Positions 44,397 to 59,671 are shown, numbered from the stretch's first letter. The stretch: 64,000 nt of DNA from Aplysia californica (GCF_000002075.1 NW_004797435.1:603452-667451); one strand, 5' to 3'. Notes: generated by a model not told the origin, from the sequence alone. Made by a program: numbers and translations.

Positions 44397-45393
44397 CAGT
44401 CAGTAGAACATGATTATAGTGGCACCCGCTACAGCGGGACCGTCCCTACAACAATGGGACCTTACTAGAATGCACCCCCCCCCTTTTTTTTTTTAGGTAA
44501 ACTCGATTGTAAACCTGTGCTCGGGTTTATCGGGGCAAGGAGAGGCCGGAACTCGTATACAGCGGGAGAGATCGAGCGAGCTCTAATTGGGGGAAGGGGG
44601 TTGGGGGCTGTAGGCGGGCTCCAAACAGGCAGTCTGAGGTGCGACGTTTTGATTGGCCAGTCCGGTGATGAGTGAGGTGGGGCAGGCGGCAGAGTGAGAG
44701 ATGGTGCAGAGAGACGCGTTACTTGAGCCACTTCAAAAGGGATGTGTGTAGTTTAGATGCTGAGTATGAGAGCATATAGACGAGAGCCCTAAGCCTAGGC
44801 TAGGTCAAAGAGTAAAAGAAGAGGAGAGCCTGTAGTGTGCTATTCCGGATTCATTTAGTTTTAGTGTTTTACGGCACTTGCAACACAATAAGGTCATATA
44901 TATATAAGTGCCGAAGATTAGAGGTGTTACAAGAGAGTAACAAACACAAAAAAGAAGGAGGGGAGATGAAGGCGATAGATGTTTGATAGAAAAGAAGCAA
45001 ACCACACTAGAGCACCCGCCAACCACCCACCGGGATTCATTGAATTGTGATCTTTGATGCTCATATAGGCATACGTACGCATCCACTTCACCAGTTCTAC
45101 AGCAGGCCTGACGGTACGATAGACAGCACAAGCAACAAGACCGAGGAAAAGATGGCTTCCAACAAAGAAAATCCTTCTCACTTGAATTAAAGTCCGAGAT
45201 AATCAATGAAGTTGACAAGAAAAAATAAGAAAAAAATTCAAAGTGCACATTTTATTGATATAGAAGGGAGGTAATCGTGTGGATTTAAATACATTTTTTG
45301 GTAATTTCCCCATTGCATTCCTATAGCAGGAACTTGTCTACAGCGGGATTTTGCTTCAGGAACCAAATGTCCCGCTATAGCCGTGTTCTACTG
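44397..45393. mobile_element. Pogo-like element, family D, with nested repeat
   Basis: Left end CAGTcagtagaaca..tatagtgg and right end, inverted, CAGTAGAACACGGCTATAGC; TA at 44395-44396 and 45394-45395. 'ctacagcggga' recurs at both ends. It carries the 170-bp repeat copy at 44862-45033. Confidence 0.72.
44862..45033 (-). repeat. 170-bp dispersed repeat, copy 3
   Basis: 'ttttacggcacttgcaacac' through 'cacccgccaaccaccca'. A (TA) run interrupts the tail (tcatatatatata). Nested in the family D element. Confidence 0.8.
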
Positions 45394-45399
45394 TACGGG

Positions 45400-47517
45400 C
45401 TTTTAAAAAAGTCTTGGCCAAATAAAAACTCACTCAAAACTTTTGCTTTTGACTTGTTGAAAGTTATTTTTTTTTTACCTTATTTCGTGCCAATTATCTC
45501 CTTCAATTGATGGAGAAATGAACACATCTGGCCAAGTACTTATTGAGGTGAGGCGGCTGTGGCATTGTTATCACACTGACTAATGCACAGGAGTATGTGA
45601 AGGTCATGGATAGATCAAAGTACAAAGTTCAAAATGTTCTACTTTCCAAAATGACATGCTCGGCCTAACGATGTGTTTTGCTTGAAAAATAAATTATACT
45701 GTTTATAATATTTCAAGGTCAACTTCAATGTGTAAAAAAATGACAAGATGTGAAACATGGCAACCGATACGAAACATATTAACTTTTCCAATACAATAGC
45801 AAGAGTGTAGATATGGTGTTGTATTGTGTAATAACATAATTCTTGATATAATACTCAGCAGTTCAGAAAACTAGTAGGTCTAAACAAGTAAAATATGATA
45901 TAGTATAAGACTAGGAGGACCCCTATGCAAACCATAGTGACGATGAAGAAATAAGGAGTCCCATGCTATAGTTAACAATTATATTCTGAAAGTTATGTCA
46001 AAAAAGAAAACCCAACAAAATAGGCTCCCTGCCTCAGTTTCATCAACAATTAAAAAAAAAAAATGGCACACAAGAAGTGGACAAAACAAATTCAAAACTT
46101 GCACTTGACAACAACAGAAAAATTACATGGCAAGCAGAGTAGTTACTTAGACATGTCTTAGATAACAATAATTTTACAGGAATCAAAATAAATGGAAAGA
46201 GAGATGAGGTCAGGAGGGAGAGAAATCAATAGTCAGACAGATAGAGTAGGTCAACCAAAGCCTGGAGGCTAAAGATTTAACAAAAAGAAGTTCAATGCAG
46301 CAAATATAAATACTATAGATCATCTTTGCTTATCAACATGATCACTTAAAGCACTGGACTTCACAGAAACAAAACCCTCTAAATACTCTCAGAAATTGCC
46401 AAAAATAAATTATATGGTCAGCAACTTGGAAAATTAATGTGGACTTCCAAAAAATTGAGACATGCTAGAAAGATTGTAGTAACATTTATTATAATGATTG
46501 CCTGAAACCTGGTAACTGAGATCTCATTATTCTCACTGACCTATTATTGCAAACAAAAACTGGGTTCCTGAAATCTATAATAATCTTGATAAATCAAAGG
46601 GCTGAGACCAGTCTGACCAGTATTCAGTATAGGTATTCTTTACTTAAAAAGAACTGCTTACACATTTAATTCAGTCCTCAACTGGTAACAAAACAGGTCT
46701 AAAGTAGGCATCAAAGGTCACCAACTGGCTACTGAAATTTCACCAATTGCTTGATTAAAAACTTAGCAGACCAAAAAATTCATCCGCTATCTAAAAGTCA
46801 ATTTTTATATATAAAGACTAGAGATGGTTGAAAGAGTAAGACGAATGAAGCAAAGCTCTGTTCTTTACATTTAACTTCAGATTATGCAATATATCTTAAA
46901 GGGCTGTCAACAGTTACAGAGGCATCAAAGTTTGTACATGTATCCACGGATTTTGGATCGCACTGTCTCAAAACTGAAACTCCTGTGGTTTTCTCTCATT
47001 TCACAATTAACCCAACCTTGCTTTAGAGACCCAACGCCCAAAGCAACATGCACTAGTCCGCACTAACTCGACACAATACGGCATCGCTGACTCTGTACAA
47101 CAGCAACAGGTATAAGCCCTATTAAGACAGCCGTTAACTTCATGTGGTGAACATCAGTAAGTACGAATTGGGATAAAAGCTATCCAAGACCATAATAATA
47201 CCACAATAGGCTGGTTCAAAAGTTACAGAGAAAATAAAGGGCTGGGTTTTTTTTCTCGACACCAAACTTTAATGATGATGATGGTAATGATTATGGCTAG
47301 CAAATACCAAAATTCCATTTAATTTTTCTTAAGACTACTGAGCATTTGTAAACCCCCCCCCCCCCACTAGTTTAAAGAAATAAAAAATCTCCCCACCCTC
47401 CCATCTCTTTTAGCCATACACTCTCCGTTACAACTGGAAGAGAAAACTTACTTCTGGGTAAAGTGTGGAAACAAAGATTTAATACAGATAAAAACATATT
47501 TCCTCTCCAACGCGTGA
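45400..47517 (-). other. Probable seipin 3' UTR and intergenic DNA
   Basis: No supported coding sequence. AT-rich, with a poly(C) run at 47353-47366. It lies between the ends of seipin and PIGF, which converge. The end of the seipin transcript could not be fixed. Confidence 0.35.
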
Positions 47518-47666
47518 CTAATTGATCCTTCTATGCCTCAGTTCGGCCACAAAATCCACATTTTGTTCATCTTCAGCTTGTAAAAAATCTGCTGGTTCCT
47601 GCACAATAGGGAGGTCATAGAGATCGAGGTCAGCGTCATCTTGATCGGTTGACTTCGTTTGATTGC
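47518..47666 (-). CDS. BSCL2: Seipin last coding exon
   Basis: 149 bases encoding an acidic tail (DDADLDLYDLPIVQEPADFL) and ending VAELRHRRIN then TAG. The phase-1 junction with exon 7 is consistent. Confidence 0.88.
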
Positions 47667-50600
47667 CTGCAGGAGAGAATTGTGGGAGGTTCAGGACAAC
47701 ACAGAAGATCATCAGCTCAGCTGTGACAGACTGTTCACTTTACACTCAGAAGCCCAAGTACAGAGTCTATTTCCAGTTAATATGATTTTGGCCATGTGCA
47801 GTTTGCTATGTAGAATTTGTTACGAGAACAATTTGAAATAATTCAAAAGCAGTATGACACAATTAGACCATACTTTTTAATGTTTCTACTCCCCACAACT
47901 GGTGCATTATAGAAATTGTCATTGTGGAGAAAACAAAGAAAAATATTCACAGTTGCTTGTTGAGTCAGCCAGTGAGGTTGACAAAAAAGTTTTTGCTAAC
48001 AAAGAAAAAGAAAAAAGGCACAGTGACAGAGGTACTCAATTTTTTAACAGGACAGCTAGAGAAACTTTATCAGAGATCAATTAGACAAGATTCATCTGCA
48101 CTACAGTTACAAGCATAAGGTAAAAAAAAAAATGACAGTAGCAATGTGATTTTAACATCTAGGTGTCACTGTCAGCATCAAGATATAATACTATCTGTGA
48201 ACTACAAAGGGGAGCCAAGTTAACTGAAGTTCATTCATTATGAAAAAATATTATTCATACTGATTCATTCATTAAAAAAAAAATCTGACTCTCACATATA
48301 GAGGTCTCTGGCTAATAGCTCACTCATCAGGTGAGGAGAAAAATGAGCTCTTTTGCAAATGTTGAACGAGAACTATCTAGTAAGTACAGTCGAACCTGCC
48401 ATATAACAGAAGTCTGTCCAAGGTGGAAACATGTCATTAAGAAATCTCCCAGCCTTACTTGAAACATAACTTCCAAATTAAGTTCCATCAGCTCTAATCT
48501 TTACACCACATTGCCAGGTGAAGAAGGGAACAACGGGGGAAGGGGTGAGGTTTGTGGGTAGCTGTTACCCCGTCCATGTGATCTCCCAAGTGGTGCAGAT
48601 GATCAAGATGGTGTGGGTGTGAAATCTCACCACTGCCTGTCTATAAAGTGGTAAAGTGTCGCCCCAGCATGTAAACTTTCTTTGGAAGCCAGAGGTGTGA
48701 AATTTGACCACTGCCTGCCCCCTGGTCATATGGCCAGCTAAGAATCAAGTTCCATGAAATGTTGTTTTGTGCAGGGGAGGGGTGCCATTGTTGATTGTGC
48801 TTATTACATTGGTGGGGCCAAATGTGGAAGCAAAGGAACATTCAATCGTTTCTGTCTTTAATTAGTCAAACAGCTGTCCTAATGAGATACAAACACTGAT
48901 GGCAATGGATTAGTAACACTGACAGCAAGGGATTAGTAAAACTGACACATGCCATTATCAGAGCGGCTAGGATAGCACTTGGGAGGTGTGAAGTTTTTAC
49001 CACTGCTTGCACACTAGACAGGCAACCCTTGGTCCCACTGTGCACAGCTGGCTCTCTGGACCCCCTACCTTGAGACGGAAAATGTCTAAAACTCAAGATG
49101 GAATTTTTATTAGGTTCCCTTATTTGCAATTCCATCTTCAACAGGTTAGACAGTATTTTGTCAAATTTCTATGACTGATGTGAACCACATCCCATCTGAT
49201 TACATGTGGTTGAGTTCCTTTGTTCAACTGAGCTGGCCTCGAGGTGTGAAGTTTTCCTATGCTGAGTGATTACAGACAATGACCATCATAATCACCACAC
49301 AGCCCTTTGACATAGTCCGCCCTCCATGCATGGCTGGTCTTTGGCTTTCTTCATTATACAATTCTGTCTCACACCATGTCCCTATGTCTTTTTACTCCTT
49401 ACAAAGCCAAAATTTCAAGAAAGAAAGGGGCGTATAATGTGTTTGCTTTGCTTCCATCAGTTTCAAGCAAAATCAGTTGTTTTACGGCGGATCTGTTTCT
49501 GACACTTGCACAATAGACATTTTTGAACCATTGTTCCAAGAAAGTGACTATTAGCAAAGTAACTACTAACAACTAGTAAATTCACCGCTTGACAATGATG
49601 AGCTAATAAAATCAACATGTCTTACTCTTACTTTCATCCAGTGATTCCTTGTCCTCATCATTTCTACTGCTGCTTGAAACTTCTGCCTCAACAACCTCCT
49701 CACTCATGTTCTCATCCTGCCTCCTCTGATTTCCCCCCTGCATCGCTTCCAGCTCCAGGGTTTGGGAAATGACCCGTAGTGTCTCCGCTTTCTTGTATAT
49801 GGCAAGCAGGAGGAAAGCTGTGATGATCATGGCATTGTAGAGGATGCCACCCAGTGCACTCATCATTGGCCAGTAGTAAAGGATGTATCTGTCAAGAATA
49901 GATTATATTTTAAGGATATTATATATTTTTTAAACAAAGCACCTTATAATCTGATGAGAAAAGGTTAGAATTTGAACAAAGATAATACATAATTTTCTAG
50001 TTTCACTGTAGAAAAATTAGAACAGAAAATTGGAACATTTCTATTTCTGTGCTGAGATTAAGTTCAACTAAAATCCTTAGAAAAAATAAAACAGGAAACA
50101 GCACTATATATTATACATTTTCCTGTTTCTAAACTGACACAAAATTCAACTAAAATCATTAAAATCTTTCAAGTGACATTCAAGCAACATTGATCCCACT
50201 AAGCCTAAAATACAACTGGGAAAACAAGAGCACTTTACAAGTAAACATAATTCCTTCTTGTTTTAGATGTCTTTCAAGTTGCAGTATTGATAAAGACTAC
50301 AAGACCTGTAACATGCGACTCTCAATATGGTCACTGAGAAAGGAATTAACTTTTCAAACAAAAACCTAAAGTTAAAGTTGATTCCAGAGCTCTGATTTAA
50401 AACCAAACCTGACATTGAGGCACTCTCAAAGAACAGATCAAAATTCACTACAGTTATGCAAAATGCATCACTTTGATTAATTATTTGCTCCAACAGATTT
50501 CACACTACAATTCCACACTCACTTGAGTCCAGAGAAATTTGCAAAGAACTTCAACCTTGCTGAGTAAAACTGTATCATGTGACTCTGGATTTCAATCTTG

Positions 50601-53600
50601 GCTCCAACAGAAGGGTGATACTGTGATATAAAAGTAAAAACATTGTAGGGCAACAGTCACTACACAATTACAACCCTCCTTTCCTTTGAACAGCCACCGA
50701 CTCTGAAAGAAATATGTTTGTGACAGAGCAGGGCGACGACTTGTCACAGTCCCTCATCCTGTTCTTAACTCAACATGATTTTTTCCAGCCCTTATACTAG
50801 CTTCAAAAAGCATGCCTAAAACATATATTGGAAGACAAGCACTCTTTTTTAACAACCATGTATTTTTATTAATTTTTAACTAACCACAACTGTTTAAATA
50901 GTAATTTTACCCCCCCCCCCCCCCCCCCATAACATTACAACCTAGACTAAATACATACATAATCATCCACAAAGTAAGAAAATAACTCCACATCCAGCAA
51001 TTGTTTCTGTTCCATCAACTCAAAGAAGTAGAAAGGGCTGAGTACAAACACGTCCAACATCCTCATCACCAGTGATCTGTACTTGGGCATTGCCTGAAGA
51101 TAGACACATTCATCTCTACAAATATCAGATAATTTCATGTTAAAAAAAAAAATTTAGTTTTAGTAAGAGTTATACGGCACTTGCAACACAATAAGGTCAT
51201 ATAAGTGTCGAAGATTAGAGGTGTTACAAGAGAGTAACAAACACAAAAAAGAAGGAGGGGAGATAGAGATGATAGATTTTTTATAGGAAAGAAGGAGCAA
51301 ACCACACCAGAGCACCCATCAACCACCTACAAAAAATCTTTATCACGAATAGACATACAAAAAGCTATGACTTTAGAAGACCATTAATGAATAAAGATCT
51401 TTGCAATTATAGGTCACACACTACAAATAACCACTATGTGACTAACCCTAAGAAATTATGTCCGCATGAAATCTTCAAAAGTGAACTTCTAACATACAAA
51501 AAGTAAAAAGTCTATAGAAGACCTTCCTTCCTTTTTGTACCTTAGCCATGCAAAGCAGTTAACATTGCTATAAAATCTTCCTTGCCTTCAAGGTGTCATT
51601 TATGATAATTACTTTGTTTTGATAATCTTTTTTTTATCTATATGAATTTTGTCCTTTACATCTTCATGATCAGTCTATTATTCTATCACTTTGTGAGTAC
51701 ATTTACAGTGGAAGAGAAACAGAGAGAGAGAGAGGACATGAGAATATGTGTGTTCAAATGTATGCATAAAAAATACCAATTATATTCTTGCATAGCTAAA
51801 TACTGAAAGCACACTACCAGTTTCTTCTAAAGGAGTAAGAATAGTTCTGTCCACCCCGGTCATAATCAGTCATAAGACACAATGTGCTATTTGGAAGTAC
51901 GAGGCTCAAAAAGGCTAAAAAGTGACTTTCCATGAATTTTTTGTTTTTTGGATCTATTGAAAATTTAAAGTCTTCTGCTTCATTTAAGATCAAAATAAAC
52001 AACTATAGTCGACTATAAATATTTTATTTTGATTTATTTTGGAGGTGTGTGTGTGTGGTTTGTTGAGAGCTTGGTTGACAAGATAAAGGAATTTGGACCT
52101 CAAACCCTTTCGAATATTTGACCTGCTGGTGTGTAGCTGTGGGGTTATTTATAGAACCATTATCTCATGGCCACATTGCTTCAGCGTCCTTCATTCACCC
52201 CTCTTTTTAGATTTAGACCCCTTTTCAAGCATGAACGGTCTGAAATATAAACAACGTAACGTCACTATGAACGGCTGAAGGCTCTGATCGGTTAAACGAA
52301 GTAAGTACGGTAACTCCTAGCCCACATCAAGCTTGTTTACGTAAACAGCTGACTGTGTAAGCGTGCCCTGCTTGCTCAGTTATGGGCTGTTGATCTTTCA
52401 GTTTTACACTTCAATTGACTTTAAAAGTTCATTTTTATTGTGTTTTAGTGGGTATTTTTTAAAGATTGATCTTCCTCTAGATCTCCCAAGGTGGACTCCT
52501 TACCAAGTAGCCACAGAAGCGGTCAATGTGAATGTGTGTGTGTATGTTTGTGTATGTGTGTATTTGTGTGTGCATGTGTGTGTGTGTATGTGTGTGTGCG
52601 CTCGTGTGTTCATAGTGCTATTGCAAACGTATAATTAGGAAGCGTAAACACGGCATGTAAGCCGACTCGTAGACATCTGAGCACATGGTTTTGGTGAAAT
52701 CGAGGTAATTCAGATCCCTTTTTCTTTGCTCTTTCGCTATAACACATCAAATGCTGTACACCTTGAAAAAGTCTTAAGCATTTTTCGTTACAATAGCGTA
52801 ATTTGTTAGTTTGAAGAAAGAAAGATGATTAAATACCGGCTTTTCATCGGCAAACAACTTCTTTAGAGTTCTGAATGGGGCTTCGCGTGGTATATTTTTG
52901 GCCTTTGGCGTTTAAATAGAAAGCCTTTAAAAAGTGTGCAAGTTTTCAAGGATCATTTTTAACACGAATTATGTAAAATACCGACTAAAAAAAGGTACCA
53001 ATAGAAAAAACAGTTCTTTTTCTATTAGAATAAAGTCATCGGCTTGAAATTGTTTTGCATCAATCCTTCCGTGGAACTTCGGGGAGCACTCATTACACTA
53101 CAGTTAGAGCAGATTCGCTCACCGTGGGGACCGGTGCAGTGCCAGCCGGGTCAAAGCTCGGAGTTTTTTAAAATCGAAATAATGACAGATCATCGTGTTT
53201 GAGGCAATAAAATACTGATTTGTAATGATCTCACAGTTTGAAAAAATTAGGCTCCAATTCTATGTTATAGTGATTGTACTCTGTTAATGTGGAGATGTTT
53301 GGTGCACTTGGTACTCTTTTATTATCTGTCAAACATGGGGATGCAGCCAATTAGCGATTTCAGCAATATTCGATTATTTATTAAATTTAAACAGCCGCCA
53401 TTTTCTAAAAAATTGACCGAGAGGTAAAAGTATGGTATCAAAATTCACAGCCAGTGGTTCCTTCTCCTCCAATTTAATTGCCGAACAACAGGCTATCACC
53501 AAGACAGCAAACTACATCAACTACTTGTTTGACACTAACCTATTTGCTACCACAGATATATGTTATATCTTTACAGACAGCCTTTCAACACTAGAGACAC

Positions 53601-56600
53601 TTGAGAGTGGGACTGATGTGAACAAAGATATATCACACTTGATTTGGAGTCTACATAATTTGATAAGTAGGCACCAGATCAGACTAGTCCCACAATGGAT
53701 TCCTGCCCACACTGGGATACCGGGAAATAAAATAAAAGAGCTGATGCTCTAGCAAAGAAAGGAGCTAGCCTCCCTCAGCCTGATACTCCTACTGATTACA
53801 CCACCTGCTGCCAAATGATTAAGTCAAACCTCAAGGAAGACTGGATGAACGATTGGGCCACAGGTACGACAGGAAGGATGATGTATGGCCACATGAATAA
53901 GCCACTGGTCACAGATCCAATCAATGAGTTAAGGAGGGGAGATCAATCCATAATCTTCCAACTTAGACCACAACATCTACCCCTCAATCAACATCTCAAC
54001 CGAATTGCAGTAAAGCAGTCTGCTGCCTGCCCACTATTATGTGACTACCCCTCGGAGACAGTGGAACATAATCTGTTCTTCTGTAGAAAACTCTGATTTA
54101 AGGGGATGTTTTCTTCCCAAGCTACCCCACACATCTAACTGCCTCCACTCCTCAAGACAACATTACAATTAGAAATTTATTACAGAATGGCATCATGCAG
54201 AAGAGTTAACGCTCAGATGCTACTAGATCGCTAACAACAACAACTACAAATTCACAGAAGACACAGGCCTTTCATACGGAACAGACAAATTTGACATACA
54301 GCTACTTTGAAAATCTAGTTTCTGGTACCTAGTAGGGTCTACAATGCTTACCATTTGTTGCATCTGACGTGAAAACTATTCTCATTAAAATTTTGTTTTG
54401 TCCTTAAGCTTTTTTTCTGTAAATGTCTTCGACTTCTGTGTATTACCTTGTAGTTGCATAGCCAAGATAACTGCTAAATTTCAAGACTCTATCTCAATTC
54501 TAAGACCCCTGTTGCTATGGAAACATGTTGCACAACTTCAGAGCCAGTTTTCTCCTTTTCGTGTTTCCACACCTTGCATACTTAAAAGTTCCATATTTTC
54601 TTCAAATATTGTCTTATTTACTTCATTTTTTTTCAAACTGTATTGAAATAGTGATAGTATTTGGAAACTATGTTAAATAAATTTTGAAATTTCCTTTATA
54701 TGACTGATTTTGACCGGAAGGGTCGCAGTTTACAATCCCTTAACAAACTTATCTTAAGCTGATGTTTATTCTTCTAACAGAGTACAAAGACTCTTTTAAC
54801 TGTCCAAAACAGAAGCGGTACATCACGTCGTTACAGTTACAGTACTCACAGTGCGCTTTGACTCTGCAGAAATGTAGCCGTCTCGGTCATACATCTGCAT
54901 CATCACCTGGAACATACCTGGGCCAAGCAGAACAGTAAAAATGAGAAATAGACTACAAATAAAGTACTTCCTCTACATACCGTACTTGAAGATAGCATGA
55001 GAAAATAGAACACTTGTTTCATACAGTTCTGAAGCAAACAGTCCTTCTAAATAGAACACAACGTCAGTGTGATATCGTATTAGCTTACGTCAGACTTAGC
55101 TTAAAAGTAAATTGACCCACGTGGCATATCTTACACAATAGTCTACCTTTAATCTATTTTACTTTACTCCACCTTTTCCTTCCTCTTGCATCGATAGATG
55201 TCAAAAGCAAATGAAATTTTCTGTCCAAGGCTAGATGAATGGCTTCCTTTGTAGCGATATTATTCTGTAGGAGTACCTCTTTGATACCATCCAGCCAGGT
55301 CTTCATGGTCTACGCATACCTTTATAACCTGATTCTCTTGCATTGTATGCTTGTGCAGCTAGTTTGATTGGGAGGCAATCTCATCAGGTGACCGAATCAC
55401 TTAACTTTTTGATGTTCAACACACTCCACTACAGTGGAATCCTGTTATAACGAGAGGGAGGGGACCGAAGCAAAATGTCCGTTATAGCAGGATTCTCGCT
55501 AAAAAGGGATCCAGTAATAAATTCTAGGGAAACTGTAAAGTAGGCCTATTCTATGAGTTTGGGGTTCTGTTTTTCCTTTTGCTATCTCCCCTGATGATGA
55601 TTTTGTTTCATTCTAGCGCGAGATCTAGCGATGTGGACTGACAGCTCAGCGTTGGCGATCAGAAAGAAAGGGCTCTGGGCTAACTCGCCCGCTGTGTTTC
55701 CCCCCCACCCCACCCCACCCTGTTGTGCATTCTGTCTGCTTGCGCCTGTCCCACATTCGCTCCATCCATCACATTGCTGTGACCTCTCCAACCCCGCATC
55801 GGAGAAGTGAGAGGCATGGCAGGCCTTGATAATCTAAACTGGCCTATCTCGCGATGCGCTCTGCTTGTCTGCGCACGCCACATCCTCCCTACTCAATTGC
55901 TCTGGCCTTCATTGTTGACACACATGGGCTCTCCTATTCTTTGTTTCGCAAGATCAGCAACAAGTTTCTCAACTGGTGAGGTTTTACATAATGTATAATT
56001 GGCCTATGCACTGTGCACAGCAGCAGCAATATTCCGCTATAACCGACTCGCGTGTTTGTCTGATAGCGCTATAGCAGTATTTTATTTACAAAGATAAAGA
56101 GGAGAAAAAACGGGGTTTAAGAATAGTGTCTTTATAACAGACTTCTCGTTTTTTCCGGACTCGTTATAAGTGGACTCCACTGTACTATTGATTTACAAAA
56201 CAGTTTAGTTCATTCCGCACTCTTTCCTTGTGATACTGATTAATTTTTTGAGGCACTTCATCTCACAGGCAAATATCTACCATTACGAGAGAAGAAAATT
56301 TGAACAAAATCAGGGAAATGCTATCTTAAAAATTTACTCCAGGCTCTGACAAATGATTTGGACCATGAAAGTAGCAAGTTGAAGGTAAATCCAATTAGTA
56401 TGAAAAGTGGCTTTCGATTTTAAGATCAAAGGGAGACCAGCACAAAAATATTTTCAATAAAATGCTGACAACATAAAAAATTGATTCTAAGCATTCTCAT
56501 GCAGCAGTCACTAGAGCTGCCTACATATACAGACAATGCAAAAGCTGGTGGTGTCTGCAGCTCTCAAAGTAACTGTAACAACAAGTACAAGACTTCAGCT

Positions 56601-59600
56601 TTAAAATCTACAGTTTCAAATGCTTTTACATTAAAATGAACAACAGAAATGACTAATTTTAAATGCAAACATCCCAGAGATAAAAAGAAACCTTCAACTA
56701 CTGCTCTGTGCAAACAAATTCTTTTTATAACCAAAGCGATCACATTCAGACCGCCAATGAAGGAAACTATGGAACAAAAGCATTACGGCCACGAACTCAC
56801 CCAAGTTCCTGTTTGTTGGTGTGTCTGGCATATCCAAGTCCAGAACCACACGATAATACTGCCCAGCTCCAAGAATCTAATTTTTAAAAAAATAAATAAA
56901 GATGGATGTTCTTGATTTTTTAAAAAGGTTAGTAGTCCCCTGTCACTCTCATTTCAACGATTCTTATCATATCATTTTTGGGTAAAAAGAACTTACGTGG
57001 GAGGAGGAAACTAACAGGGTAACTTGGTTTTATTACACAGGAAAACCCCACCAGTCACACAAGGTCATTTCATGTTTTTGCACAACACAAAGACAGCGGA
57101 AAGCTGATATTTTTCAGACATGTTGCAGAAAACATAGATGGATCCTGGATATACAGCTAATTTTTCCACTTTTCAGATAAAGGGAAGAAACTGTTTAACT
57201 TGACTATATATCATCTTATAACGTTAAAAATTGACATGCATTTTTCTTTTCTAACGGCCACTGCATTTTTGTTTTGATTTTACCAAAACAGAGATATTAG
57301 ATTTAGTACCACCAAACAAAATTAAAGGCGAGTTGCATTTTGGCAACACTCTGATTACAATTTGCTAGCATAGCGACAATAAGATATTGACTATATTAAA
57401 GAAATAATTCAAGAAAATAATTAAACTAAGGAAAAGAAAGAGGGGTATGTGAAAACCCCCCCAGACACAAACCTCAATCAAACTACATAAGTAGATTGAA
57501 GATTCAACAAACCAAACAAGAACAGTCAAAGATTTTAGACATTTTATTGAAACCAGGGAGTGCAAGCTCTCCAAGCAGAATTATAATATGCTTGATTAAT
57601 GAAATTGAATGAGCATTGACAAAGAGCAAGACCTTGAAAGAAAGAGCAAGTAAAGCTCCGCCTAAATGCATAAAAGTTATACAGTAGTCTCCACTTAAGA
57701 TCCCGGTGCTCGGGAGCAGGGAATATGCGGGATCTTAGGTGAACAGGATCTTAGCCGATGCACCAAAGAAAGAACCTACGGTGACCCATGTTAAGGCCCA
57801 CAACCAGTAAAATGGTTTCTCTCCCTTCTAAAATGAACTGATGTGACCCCTGGGTGGGTTTCTGACTTATGGTGAGCAAAGATTGCAAAACCTTGATGAC
57901 CAATCACAGTGACATGAGGCATGCCATTTCCACTTATTATCCTGTCGTGGGCCTCAAGATCTACGCTGATACAATTGTCCCTCCCCTTTAAACCTGTCTT
58001 AAGTTTATAACTCTCCATCTCTGACTGAGTTCCCTCACTTTTGTCGTTATGCATCATTATGCTGTTACCACACCAATCAAAATTAAGTTTGTCTCGCAAA
58101 TTCGGGAGAAGGGGTAACAGCTGCAATGATCTAGGAAGAGTTTACAGTTCAATGTGATCCCGCCTGGAGCGAACTTGTAGGCCCTGCCCACCCAGCGAGT
58201 GATATAAGTTTAGTTGGAAAGCTCAGATGCAAGTGCGATGTTTGGGGAAAACAACTGCGTTAGTCAGTTCACACTTCGGTGTGGTCCCGTCGGAGCAAAC
58301 ATTGTACCGTTTCAATGTGATCACATTCACAAGAGCGGCTGATTTTTGACATGTGGGGCAGTTTAATGATCTCAACTTTTCACTTTTGATTGATCGGCGG
58401 TGCCCGCCCTGGTTTTTGTTCCAAAAATTTATTAAATTATGAGCTGAAATGCAGGATCTTAGCCGAATGTAGAACTTCAAAGTGAATCAGAGCTTTTGTA
58501 TAGTAAAAATTCTGATTTCTCAAAACAGCGGGATCTTAAGCAAACTGGGATTGTAAGCAGGGGGACCTTAGGCAGAGACTTTTGTATTTACAAAGGAATT
58601 AAAAGTTATAGCAAAAGAAAGTGCCAAAATAAATATTTCAGTGTACGGCGTTTGACTATAAATTGGGACAATAATTATAACTGCACCCCCCTTCCTTGTT
58701 GTGGTGCCTTAAAGAAAGGATAAACAAACCTCTTTTCTAGTCCCATCTTGGTTCCAAAAAGTGATGTTTGCCGATGGAAAGGAACATAGTCCATGCCCTG
58801 TAGGACAAACACTATGGGAAAAAAGAAGAATAAGTGTGTAAAATGTCAATTCATATTTGGAAACTGAGCACTGAGGAGAAAAAAAAATCTTCATGGGACA
58901 GGCTACAAAGTTTGGTATTATATAATTACTTAGTACCTGTCTTATGTTCAGATATTCTATAGCACTTTTCTTGTTCATTTTTATATATTTCACTTTTTGC
59001 AACAAACTGAGGGATTTCATGCGCATGCCTCCCTGTATATTACCTTAAATTTGATGTTTAGTAATTAGGTTTGATATTTTCTTGAAAACAATTGATTTGT
59101 GATGGTTTCAGTGGCCATAAATATGCGTGTTCAGCAGCAAAAAAAAAAAATCAGTTTAGCCTCTTGTGTGTAGATGCAAAAGTAAAATTTTACCCAAAGT
59201 TCAGAGTGGCTGACAGTATACTATCTGATTACAAAGTCCACCAGAACAAGTGAACCAACTTGTCTATCTTTGAACTATATAAAAAAAAAGTCAGCTAAAA
59301 ACACACATAGTGGTCATAATAATATAAAACACAGCACCCTCGGGATGCAAATCCCCAAAATTGTACCAAACTGCTCAGTTGCTTTGGAAAAATGAGTTTC
59401 ATAAAGCAGCAGCATCTCTTCAATTCAGCTTCAAACAACACAGACCTAAACTCCCATATAAGATAAGATCTGTCCCAACAATTTCCATTTTCAAAAATCA
59501 GCCGAAGCATTTTTTATTCACAAAAGCATACCTGTCATAATGATGTACTGTGATATAATATTATGTGTATGCCAGACTGTAAGACTGAAGAAATAGCGAG

Positions 59601-59671
59601 TGAGAATGAGAGAGAGAAAAAGAGAGAGATAGAGAGAGAAAAGAGAGAGAGAGAGATAGAGAGAGAGGGAC

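Noticed and set aside
44805-45248. 147-codon ORF on the minus strand
   Set aside because: Sits in the family D element and the nested 170-bp repeat; no recognisable domain.
49632-49888. Reading seipin exon 7 through to the in-frame stop as the protein's end
   Set aside because: A strong gtaagag donor and a phase-matched acidic final exon at 47666-47518 make splicing more likely.
53432-54096. RNase H and Cys-rich ORFs as host genes
   Set aside because: The order RNase H then Cys-rich tail with a frameshift between is that of a dead LINE fragment.
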